Shown here in pieces: positions 1 to 5,829 of a stretch of 36,986 bases of DNA; position 1 is the stretch's first letter, and every line of letters starts with the position of its first letter. The stretch is from Clostridia bacterium. GTDB lineage: Bacteria > Bacillota > Clostridia > UMGS1883. The position numbers and the translations under genes are program-made. Below the pieces are notes generated by a model. It saw only the letters and a list, made by a program, of their open reading frames with translations. It searched no databases and was not told the origin of the DNA. Location: contig JAFTOF010000022.1 of NCBI GenBank assembly GCA_017451505.1, positions 1-36,986 of the forward strand, given 5' to 3'.

Positions 1-26
1 CTGCCTTACCACTTGGCTATGGCGCC
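1..26 (-). tRNA. tRNA-Cys, 5' part only (truncated by window edge)
   Basis: On the minus strand the first 26 bases read as the acceptor 5' strand and D-arm of a tRNA beginning GGCGCCATAGCCAAG. This start is typical of Firmicute tRNA-Cys. The anticodon lies outside the window, so identity rests on the D-arm alone; tRNA-Gln is a less likely alternative. It is the distal gene of the tRNA operon that starts near 403. Confidence 0.6.
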
Positions 27-31
27 AGATT

Positions 32-58
32 ACAAAAGACGCATTGTGCGTCTTTTGT
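32..58 (-). terminator. Hairpin between tRNA-Gly and tRNA-Cys
   Basis: Perfect 12-bp inverted repeat (ACAAAAGACGCA, 32-43, with its complement 47-58) around a 3-base loop. It begins 3 bases beyond the CCA end of tRNA-Gly. The U-tract lies inside the stem (TCTTTTGT), so it could be a partial intrinsic terminator or a processing signal that lowers expression of the distal tRNA-Cys. Confidence 0.6.
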
Positions 59-61
59 GTT

Positions 62-136
62 TGGAGCGGAAGACGAGATTCGAACTCGCGACGTTCACCT
101 TGGCAAGGTGACGCTCTACCACTGAGCCACTCCCGC
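62..136 (-). tRNA. tRNA-Gly (GCC)
   Basis: The minus strand gives a full cloverleaf. The acceptor GCGGGAG pairs with CTTCCGC, followed by a U discriminator and an encoded CCA at 62-64. The anticodon loop CTTGCCAA shows anticodon GCC, and the T-loop is TTCGAAT. Fourth gene of the operon, 5 bases after tRNA-Phe. Confidence 0.96.
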
Positions 137-141
137 GAAAA

Positions 142-217
142 TGGTGCCTTCGACTGGAATCGAACCAGTGACACATGGATTTTCAGTCCATTGCTCTACC
201 AACTGAGCTACAAAGGC
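142..217 (-). tRNA. tRNA-Phe (GAA)
   Basis: Minus-strand cloverleaf starting GCCTTTGTAGCTCAG and ending in an encoded CCA (142-144). The anticodon loop CTGAAAA shows anticodon GAA. Third gene of the operon. Confidence 0.96.
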
Positions 218-220
218 ATT

Positions 221-297
221 TGGCGACCCGGAAGGGGCTCGAACCCTCGACCTCCAGCGTGACAGGCTGGCGTTCTAACCAACTGAACTACCGGGCC
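221..297 (-). tRNA. tRNA-Asp (GTC)
   Basis: Minus-strand cloverleaf starting GGCCCGGTAGTTCAG, G discriminator and encoded CCA at 221-223. The anticodon loop CTGTCAC shows anticodon GTC. Second gene of the operon, only 3 bases from tRNA-Val. Confidence 0.96.
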
Positions 298-300
298 AAA

Positions 301-377
301 TGGTGGGAACAATAGGGCTCGAACCTATGACCCTCTGCTTGTAAGGCAGATGCTCTCCCAGCTGAGCTATGCTCCCA
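301..377 (-). tRNA. tRNA-Val (TAC)
   Basis: Minus-strand cloverleaf starting TGGGAGCATAGCTCAGC, with encoded CCA at 301-303. The anticodon loop CTTACAA shows anticodon TAC. First gene of the operon, about 26 bases after the predicted transcription start. Confidence 0.96.
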
Positions 378-409
378 TTTGACTGTTGCCATTGCCGACA
401 ACGTTGATT

Positions 410-438
410 ATTATAACAAATGGTTTGCCTAATGTCAA
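410..438 (-). promoter_or_regulatory. Consensus sigma-A promoter of the Val-Asp-Phe-Gly-Cys tRNA operon
   Basis: On the minus strand a perfect TTGACA (433-438) and a perfect TATAAT (410-415) are separated by 17 bases. Transcription would start near 403, shortly before tRNA-Val. Both boxes matching consensus fits the strong promoters usual for stable RNA operons. Confidence 0.93.
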
Positions 439-547
439 TAGTTTTTTTAAAAAAATTTACAAAATTAATTTCTACATTATTATATATGGAACATAGGGTA
501 AAATATATGAATAAAATATAAATTATTTTTTAACTTGTCAGTAGAAG

Positions 548-576
548 TTGACTTATAAACTAAAATGTGGTAAAAT
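548..576 (+). promoter_or_regulatory. Promoter of the LCP gene
   Basis: TTGACT (548-553) and TAAAAT (571-576) with a 17-base spacer, ahead of the LCP gene at 629. A second TATAAT lies at 585-590 but lacks a good -35 at the right distance. Confidence 0.7.
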
Positions 577-628
577 ACTCAAAGTATAATGTGTAACTAT
601 GTTTATTAGCGTATAGCGAGGTAAATAT

Positions 629-1618
629 ATGAATAATCAAAACTCAAGAAAAAGAATTAAGAAGTCCCCCGGTAGCTTGATAAAACGCATAATATGCTAC
701 TTTCTTGTGGGCGTCGTTTGGATATGTGCGGCACTTTACGGAATAAAGCTGGCACGTGATTATACAACGCCCTATAATATTGAAATTGCCGAGCATTTCT
801 CTGATGGTGTATTTGAAGAGGTAGAAATTTCGGAGGATAAGTGCAATATCCTTATTATGGGCACGGATAAAGAGGGATTTCGCACCGATGTTATTATGCT
901 TGCACAGGTTGACCCTGATAAGAAGCAGGCTACTGTTATGAGTATTCCCCGTGATACCTATGTCAAGTACGGCAGCAGAAAAATGAAAATCACCGAGGTT
1001 CATGCAGTCGGATACAACAGTGCCAAAGGTTCATCAAAGGCAGTCCGCAGTGCAAAGGGAAGCGAGGCAACAATTAAGGCTGTCAGAGATTTGACCGGAG
1101 TCCCGATTAATTATCACGTAAAGGTTAGCTTCAAGGCTTTCAGACAGTGTATTGACGAGCTTGGAGGCGTGGATTTCTATGTTCCGCAGAACATGCATTA
1201 TAATGACCCGGCACAGGACCTTTATATAAACCTCAGAAAAGGGCAGCAGCATCTTGACGGGGACAAGGCTGAACAGCTTGTAAGATTCAGACAGTATAAA
1301 AACGGAGATTTGGGAAGAATAAAGGTACAACAGGATTTTATACACGCTGTGGCAGAACAGAAATTAAGTGCAAAATATATCGGAAGCATCGGTGATGTAT
1401 ACGAAATTATAATTGACAATATGGAAACTCTTATGAGTCCCAATGATTTTGTTCAGTGTGCAACACAGCTTCTTTCTATAGGAACGGGAAACATTCAGAC
1501 TATAACTCTCCCTGTATCAATAGTTGACGGAAAACCATATGTCACACCCAAATATAATGAAATCGCAGATGTAAGGGAAGCCCGTTTTGGATATGATAAA
1601 TTCGGAAATGACGTGTAA
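629..1618 (+). CDS. LytR-CpsA-Psr (LCP) family cell-wall polymer ligase
   Basis: 329 residues. LCP enzymes transfer undecaprenyl-linked wall teichoic acid or capsular polymer to peptidoglycan on the outer membrane face. The N-terminus is short and basic, followed by one membrane helix (about residues 18-42), so the catalytic domain is extracytoplasmic. The core domain shows the family signature LIMGTDKEGFRTDVIML and then SIPRDTYV, which carry the conserved Arg/Asp residues that bind the pyrophosphate lipid. An AGCGAGG ribosome site precedes the ATG. The length is within the family range. No capsule or teichoic-acid genes adjoin it, so the polymer transferred cannot be named. It appears monocistronic: the following gene has its own promoter. 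Confidence 0.92.
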   Translation: MNNQNSRKRIKKSPGSLIKRIICYFLVGVVWICAALYGIKLARDYTTPYNIEIAEHFSDGVFEEVEISEDKCNILIMGTDKEGFRTDVIMLAQVDPDKKQATVMSIPRDTYVKYGSRKMKITEVHAVGYNSAKGSSKAVRSAKGSEATIKAVRDLTGVPINYHVKVSFKAFRQCIDELGGVDFYVPQNMHYNDPAQDLYINLRKGQQHLDGDKAEQLVRFRQYKNGDLGRIKVQQDFIHAVAEQKLSAKYIGSIGDVYEIIIDNMETLMSPNDFVQCATQLLSIGTGNIQTITLPVSIVDGKPYVTPKYNEIADVREARFGYDKFGNDV

Positions 1619-1665
1619 TGGGTGTTAAAAACTGAAAATATATGTAAAAAATATGAAAAAAACAC

Positions 1666-1694
1666 TTGCATTGCAGGGCATAAAACGATATAAT
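1666..1694 (+). promoter_or_regulatory. Promoter of the cyclophilin gene
   Basis: TTGCAT (1666-1671) and perfect TATAAT (1689-1694) with a 17-base spacer, 30 bases before the ATG at 1725. Confidence 0.8.
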
Positions 1695-1724
1695 AATACC
1701 GATATTGTGAAAGAGGCGTAAAAA

Positions 1725-2213
1725 ATGGCTGAAAACGTAAATGTAAGGATTACAATGGAAGGCGGTGCACAGATAGATCTGGAGCTTTATCCCGATTGTG
1801 CCCCCGAAACAGTTGAAAACTTTAAATCGCTTGTGGAAAAGGGCTTTTATGACGGTCTTACATTCCATAGAATAATCAAGGGATTTATGATTCAGGGCGG
1901 TGACCCCCTCGGAACAGGTATGGGTGGCAGTGATAAGACAATCCGCGGTGAGTTTGCAATGAACGGATTCAATAATCCTCTCAAGCATGAGCGTGGAGTT
2001 ATTTCCATGGCACGCAGTCAGATGCCCAACAGTGCCTCAAGTCAGTTTTTTATAATGCATGAAGATGCTCCTCATCTTGACGGAAGCTATGCAGCTTTCG
2101 GAAGGGTTACAAGCGGTATCGAAACAGTTGATGAAATTGCCCAGACTCCTGTGGGCTGGGATGGTCAGTCTCCCAAGGTTACTCCGGTGATTGAATCGAT
2201 TAAACTTATCTAA
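1725..2213 (+). CDS. Peptidyl-prolyl cis-trans isomerase, cyclophilin type
   Basis: 162 residues forming a single cyclophilin domain, which catalyses cis-trans isomerisation of proline peptide bonds during protein folding. Diagnostic segments are TVENFKSLVEKGFYDGL, FHRIIKGFMIQGGDP (with the catalytic Arg of the FHR motif), SMARSQMPNSASSQFFI and LDGSYAAFGRV. There is no signal peptide or lipobox, so the protein is cytoplasmic. The ribosome site GAAAGAGG precedes the ATG. It lies 57 bases upstream of gap with no terminator between, so read-through into gap is possible. Confidence 0.95.
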   Translation: MAENVNVRITMEGGAQIDLELYPDCAPETVENFKSLVEKGFYDGLTFHRIIKGFMIQGGDPLGTGMGGSDKTIRGEFAMNGFNNPLKHERGVISMARSQMPNSASSQFFIMHEDAPHLDGSYAAFGRVTSGIETVDEIAQTPVGWDGQSPKVTPVIESIKLI

Positions 2214-2270
2214 GCTTTTAAATAATTTTTATTATTTATATATTTTTTAAACACGAAAGGATGTTTTAAA

Positions 2271-3284
2271 ATGGCAGTAAAAGTTGCAATTAACGGTTTT
2301 GGACGTATCGGTCGTCTGGCATTCCGTCAGATGTTCGGTGCAGAGGGTTACGAGATCGTAGCTATCAATGATCTTACAGATGCTAAGATGCTCGCTCACC
2401 TCCTTAAGTATGACTCTTCTCAGGGTAGATACGACGGTCACACAGTAGTAGCTGGCGAAGACAGCATCACTGTTGACGGTAAGGAAATCAAAATCTATGC
2501 TTGCAAGGATGCAAACGATTGCCCTTGGGGTAAGCTTGATGTAGACGTTGTACTTGAGTGTACAGGTTTCTACTGCTCTAAGGAAAAGAGCCAGGCACAC
2601 ATCAATGCAGGTGCTAAGAAGGTTGTTATTTCTGCTCCCGCAGGTAACGATCTTAAGACTATCGTATTCAGCGTAAATGAAAATACTCTTACAAAGGAAG
2701 ATACAATTATTTCTGCAGCTTCCTGTACAACAAACTGCCTTGCTCCCATGGCAAAGGCTCTTAACGATTACGCAGAAATCCAGTCCGGTATCATGGCTAC
2801 AATCCATGCTTACACAGGTGACCAGATGATTCTTGACGGCCCCCACAGAAAGGGTGACTTCCGTCGTGCTCGTGCAGGTGCTGTTAATATCGTTCCTAAC
2901 TCTACAGGTGCTGCAAAGGCTATCGGTCTTGTAATTCCTGAGCTTAACGGTAAGCTTATCGGTGCTGCTCAGCGTGTTCCTGTTCCCACAGGTTCTACAA
3001 CAATCCTTACAGCAGTTGTAAAGGGTAAGGATGTAACTAAGGAAGGCATCAATGCAGCTATGAAGGCAGCAGCAAGTGATTCTTTCGGTTACAATGAAGA
3101 TCAGATCGTTTCTTCTGATATCGTTGGTATCACATACGGTTCTCTCTTCGATGCTACACAGACAATGGTAGCTCCTATCGGTGAAGACCTTTACCAGGTA
3201 CAGGTTGTTTCTTGGTATGATAACGAAAACTCTTACACAAGCCAGATGGTTCGTACAATTAAGTACTTCGCTGAACTTGCATAA
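2271..3284 (+). CDS. gap: Glyceraldehyde-3-phosphate dehydrogenase (phosphorylating)
   Basis: 337 residues, the normal GAPDH length. It oxidises glyceraldehyde-3-phosphate to 1,3-bisphosphoglycerate with NAD in glycolysis. The N-terminal Rossmann motif [12 protein letters not shown] starts at residue 9. The catalytic cysteine is Cys152 in [13 protein letters not shown]. The C-terminal half carries the usual PTGSTTILT and [13 protein letters not shown] segments. GAAAGGA precedes the ATG by 9 bases. Codon choice is noticeably restricted (mostly GGT, GCT, AAG, CTT) compared with neighbouring genes, as expected for a highly expressed enzyme. A strong intrinsic terminator follows. Confidence 0.98.
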   Translation: MAVKVAINGFGRIGRLAFRQMFGAEGYEIVAINDLTDAKMLAHLLKYDSSQGRYDGHTVVAGEDSITVDGKEIKIYACKDANDCPWGKLDVDVVLECTGFYCSKEKSQAHINAGAKKVVISAPAGNDLKTIVFSVNENTLTKEDTIISAASCTTNCLAPMAKALNDYAEIQSGIMATIHAYTGDQMILDGPHRKGDFRRARAGAVNIVPNSTGAAKAIGLVIPELNGKLIGAAQRVPVPTGSTTILTAVVKGKDVTKEGINAAMKAAASDSFGYNEDQIVSSDIVGITYGSLFDATQTMVAPIGEDLYQVQVVSWYDNENSYTSQMVRTIKYFAELA

Positions 3285-3298
3285 GTTTAAAACTTTAA

Positions 3299-3331
3299 AA
3301 AACCGCTTGCGAAAATCGCAGGCGGTTTTTT
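3299..3331 (+). terminator. Intrinsic terminator of gap
   Basis: 10-bp stem CCGCTTGCGA (3303-3312) with TCGCAGGCGG (3316-3325), one G-U pair, a 3-base loop and six T residues (3326-3331), starting 15 bases after the gap stop codon. Confidence 0.93.
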
Positions 3332-3348
3332 GTTGTCATCTAAGGATT

Positions 3349-3423
3349 AGTCCCTGAAAATCTCACCACGCAAAAATACCACCCTGATGGGTGGTATTTT
3401 TGCGTGGTGGGCCTTCAGGGACT
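3349..3423. repeat. Large inverted repeat mirroring the 3' end of the CAU-tRNA gene; contains a bidirectional terminator
   Basis: A perfect 21-bp stem (3364-3384 with 3389-3409, loop TGAT) is followed, after a 5/4-base internal mismatch, by another perfect 10-bp stem (3349-3358 with 3414-3423). The right arm from 3405 onward is the acceptor 3' strand, CCA and T-stem of the tRNA gene, so the left arm is a mirror copy of the tRNA 3' end. The central core TACCACCC/GGGTGGTA, flanked by A5 and T5, is a good intrinsic terminator in both directions. It would stop the tRNA operon and any read-through from gap. Confidence 0.85.
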
Positions 3424-3481
3424 CGAACCCCGGACCGACCGGTTATGAGCCGGTTGCTCTAACCAACTGAGCTAAAAGCCC
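3405..3481 (-). tRNA. tRNA with CAT anticodon (elongator Met, or Ile2 if lysidine-modified)
   Basis: Minus-strand cloverleaf starting GGGCTTTTAGCTCAG, with anticodon loop CTCATAA (anticodon CAT) and an encoded CCA at 3405-3407. It lacks the features of initiator tRNA. Elongator Met and the CAU-type Ile acceptor cannot be separated by eye, because that depends on recognition by TilS. Its 3' end is inside the inverted repeat 3349-3423. Confidence 0.93.
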
Positions 3482-3487
3482 TTACTA

Positions 3488-3562
3488 TGGTGACCCGTAC
3501 GAGATTTGAACTCGTGTTACCGCCGTGAAAGGGCGGTGTCTTAACCGCTTGACCAACGGGCC
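3488..3562 (-). tRNA. tRNA-Glu (TTC)
   Basis: Minus-strand cloverleaf starting GGCCCGTTGGTCAAG, with anticodon loop CTTTCAC (anticodon TTC) and an encoded CCA at 3488-3490. First gene of a two-tRNA operon. Confidence 0.96.
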
Positions 3563-3603
3563 GTACCTTTCATTAAGGAACTACCCTTAACGAACACTTT
3601 GAT

Positions 3604-3632
3604 ATTATACAATAATACTTGGCACTTGTCAA
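3604..3632 (-). promoter_or_regulatory. Consensus promoter of the Glu/CAU tRNA operon
   Basis: On the minus strand a perfect TTGACA (3627-3632) and a perfect TATAAT (3604-3609) are 17 bases apart, the same layout as the promoter at 410-438. Confidence 0.93.
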
Positions 3633-3703
3633 GAATTTTTTTATAAAAACATTGTACTGGATTTACAAGGTGAAACTTTCTGAAATTAACTGTCATTTTT
3701 TTG

Positions 3704-3732
3704 TTGACAGACGCATATAATTACTGTATAAT
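3704..3732 (+). promoter_or_regulatory. Consensus promoter of the TCA (citrate-aconitate-isocitrate) operon
   Basis: A perfect TTGACA (3704-3709) and a perfect TATAAT (3727-3732) with a 17-base spacer. An intrinsically strong promoter like this on a metabolic operon suggests control by repression. The -10 box lies wholly inside the palindrome 3725-3748. Confidence 0.93.
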
Positions 3733-3748
3733 TGTATACAATAATACA
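3725..3748. promoter_or_regulatory. Palindromic operator over the -10 box, probable site of the operon's own GntR regulator
   Basis: The core ATTGTATACAAT (3731-3742) is a perfect 12-bp palindrome. The symmetry extends to 24 bp (3725-3748) with one mismatched pair (A3730/A3743). The GTATAC-centred form resembles operators of FadR-subfamily (FCD) GntR repressors, and such a regulator is encoded second in this operon at 5171. Bound protein would block the -10 box, so autorepression is the simplest reading. That reading is inference. Confidence 0.8.
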
Positions 3749-3773
3749 AAAACACAGCAAGGTGGAATGTAAA

Positions 3774-5150
3774 ATGCTTGAAATATCAAACAAAACCAAT
3801 CTTCTTGAACAAAAAAGCTACAAATATCAACTACAGGATATAGAAAATCCCAATTTGTATCGCGAAATATTTCCCTATGATGAAGTACCGAAGATATCCT
3901 TTAACCATCGCAGAGTGCCTATCGGTATGCCGGAGGAAATATGGATTACGGATACCTCTTTCAGGGACGGACAGCAGTCGGTGGAGCCGTATAGCGTACA
4001 GCAGATAGTAGATCTTTATAAGCTTATGTCAAAGCTCGGCGGTCCATACGGAATTATAAGACAGACAGAGTTCTTTGTGTATTCTAAAAAGGACAGAGAG
4101 GCACTTGAACGCTGTCAGGATTTAGGTCTGAAATTTCCCGAAATAACTACTTGGATTCGTGCAAGCAAGGAGGATTTTAAGCTTGTAAAAAATCTCGGAA
4201 TCCGTGAGACGGGTATTTTGGTAAGCTGCAGTGACTATCATATTTTCAAAAAGCTTAAAATGTCCAGGAAAGAATGTATGAATATGTATCTGGCAACCGT
4301 TGCGGAAGCATTTGAAGCAGGGGTGTCACCCAGATGTCATCTTGAAGATATTACAAGAGCAGATTTTTACGGATTTGTTGTTCCCTTTGTAAATGAACTG
4401 CAGAAAATGTCGCGTGATGCAGGCATCCCTGTAAAAATCCGTGCCTGTGATACAATGGGTTGCGGTGTTCCTTACAGTGAGGTGGCACTTCCCAGAAGTG
4501 TTCCTGGAATTATATACGGACTTCAGCATTATTCCGATGTACCGTCCGAAATGCTTGAATGGCACGGTCATAACGATTTTTATAAAGCCGTTACTAATGC
4601 GTCTACTGCGTGGCTGTTTGGTGCTTGTGCAGTAAACTGCTCGCTTTTGGGAATAGGTGAGAGAACGGGTAATGTTCCCCTTGAAGCAATGGTTATGGAA
4701 TACGCATCGCTCCGTGGTTCTTTTGATGGCATGGATCCCACGGTGATTACTGAGATTGCAGAATACTTCAAGCATAATATTGGCTACAAGATTCCGCCAA
4801 TGACACCCTTTGTGGGAAGAAACTTTAACTGCACCAGAGCAGGAATCCATGCAGACGGGCTTTTAAAGGATGAGGAGATTTATAACATATTCAACACAAA
4901 GAAGCTTCTTAACAAAAAAGCTTCCGTGGCAATAAGCAAAACCTCGGGACTTGCAGGAATAGCTTATTGGATAAATGATAACTATTCTCTTGAGGGCGAT
5001 AAGTGTGTAGATAAGAAATCACCCCTTGTTACCGAGCTTAAAGCGTGGATAGATATGGAGTATGAACAGGGTAGACAGTCTATGCTGTCAACAGTGGAAA
5101 TTGAAAGGAAAATTGAAGAAATTTCCAAAGGGGAATTTAAAAGACTTTAA
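3774..5150 (+). CDS. Re-type citrate synthase-like enzyme (homocitrate/isopropylmalate synthase superfamily)
   Basis: 458 residues from the ATG at 3774, which has AAGGTGG 8 bases upstream; an earlier TTG at 3732 lies in the promoter. The fold is an HMGL-type TIM barrel. The catalytic-Arg motif TDTSFRDGQQ places Arg at 64, the divalent-metal HxH is His264/His266 in EWHGHND, and GERTGN covers 295-300. RAGIHADG follows in the C-terminal part. The family includes homocitrate synthase, isopropylmalate synthase and the Re-citrate synthase of Clostridium kluyveri. Co-transcription with aconitase and an isocitrate dehydrogenase, and the absence of lysine or leucine genes, point to citrate formation from acetyl-CoA and oxaloacetate. 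Homocitrate synthase remains the main alternative. Confidence 0.82.
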   Translation: MLEISNKTNLLEQKSYKYQLQDIENPNLYREIFPYDEVPKISFNHRRVPIGMPEEIWITDTSFRDGQQSVEPYSVQQIVDLYKLMSKLGGPYGIIRQTEFFVYSKKDREALERCQDLGLKFPEITTWIRASKEDFKLVKNLGIRETGILVSCSDYHIFKKLKMSRKECMNMYLATVAEAFEAGVSPRCHLEDITRADFYGFVVPFVNELQKMSRDAGIPVKIRACDTMGCGVPYSEVALPRSVPGIIYGLQHYSDVPSEMLEWHGHNDFYKAVTNASTAWLFGACAVNCSLLGIGERTGNVPLEAMVMEYASLRGSFDGMDPTVITEIAEYFKHNIGYKIPPMTPFVGRNFNCTRAGIHADGLLKDEEIYNIFNTKKLLNKKASVAISKTSGLAGIAYWINDNYSLEGDKCVDKKSPLVTELKAWIDMEYEQGRQSMLSTVEIERKIEEISKGEFKRL

Positions 5151-5170
5151 TTTTCGGAGTGGAGGAAAAT

Positions 5171-5815
5171 ATGGAACATAAAACAGTGTCGCTTGCAGAC
5201 CAGATATTTATAGAGCTTGAAAATAATATTCTTACGGGAGTATATACAAGGGGTGAAGTTTTTACGGAAATGAACCTTTCGGAAATGCTGGGCGTCAGCA
5301 GAACTCCCGTTCGCGAAGCAATACGCCGTCTTGAACAGGAAAGACTTGTGGACATTACCACAAAGGGCGTTGTGATTATGGGTATTTCCCCAAAAGACAT
5401 TTCCGATATGTATGAAATCCGCCTTCGCACGGAAGGACTTGCTTCCCGCTGGGCGGCAAGCGAAATGAGCGAAGATGCGAAAAAAGAGCTTTGCGAAATA
5501 GTGGAATTGCAGGAATTTTACACGGCAAAAAAAGATGCCGACAACATAAAGAATATGGATTCAAAGTTTCACGAGATTGTTTATAACAACTGCGGCAGTA
5601 TAGTTCTTTCGGATATGCTTCATCAGCTTCACAGAAAGGTGATGAAGTACAGAAAGGCTTCCGTTTCAAACAGTGAAAGAGCGTTCCAGTCAACAAAGGA
5701 GCACAGAGAAATACTTGATGCTATTTTGGCAGGGGACGCAGATAAGGCGGAAAAGCTTACCGTTGAGCATATTAAAAATGCAAAAGATAATATTGAGAAA
5801 ACAGTAAAAGAATAA
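5171..5815 (+). CDS. GntR-family transcriptional regulator with FCD ligand domain
   Basis: 214 residues from the ATG at 5171 (GGAGG 5 bases before it; a GTG at 5159 is less well placed). The N-terminal winged helix-turn-helix shows LADQIFIELENNILTG and LSEMLGVSRTPVREAIRRLE, diagnostic of GntR proteins. The C-terminal all-helical part beginning about ISDMYEIRLRTEGLA is an FCD domain, which in this family binds small organic acids, often through a metal. The gene sits 20 bases after the citrate synthase gene and 14 before aconitase, so it is expressed with its likely targets. A citrate-like or other TCA ligand is the natural guess but is not shown by the sequence. The operator candidate is at 3725-3748. 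Confidence 0.92.
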   Translation: MEHKTVSLADQIFIELENNILTGVYTRGEVFTEMNLSEMLGVSRTPVREAIRRLEQERLVDITTKGVVIMGISPKDISDMYEIRLRTEGLASRWAASEMSEDAKKELCEIVELQEFYTAKKDADNIKNMDSKFHEIVYNNCGSIVLSDMLHQLHRKVMKYRKASVSNSERAFQSTKEHREILDAILAGDADKAEKLTVEHIKNAKDNIEKTVKE

Positions 5816-5829
5816 GAGGAGCACTTAAA

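Noticed and set aside
44-262. Open frame of 72 codons on the plus strand
   Set aside because: It runs antisense through tRNA-Gly, tRNA-Phe and tRNA-Asp, has no ribosome site and encodes an Arg/Ser-rich sequence typical of translated tRNA complements.
2247-2846. 199-codon antisense frame over gap
   Set aside because: It lies opposite a highly expressed gene with strong codon bias, which produces long empty antisense frames. No ribosome site or recognisable motif.
3732-3773. TTG start giving a 14-residue longer citrate synthase-like protein
   Set aside because: This codon is at the -10 box itself and upstream of the predicted transcription start; the ATG at 3774 has a good ribosome site.
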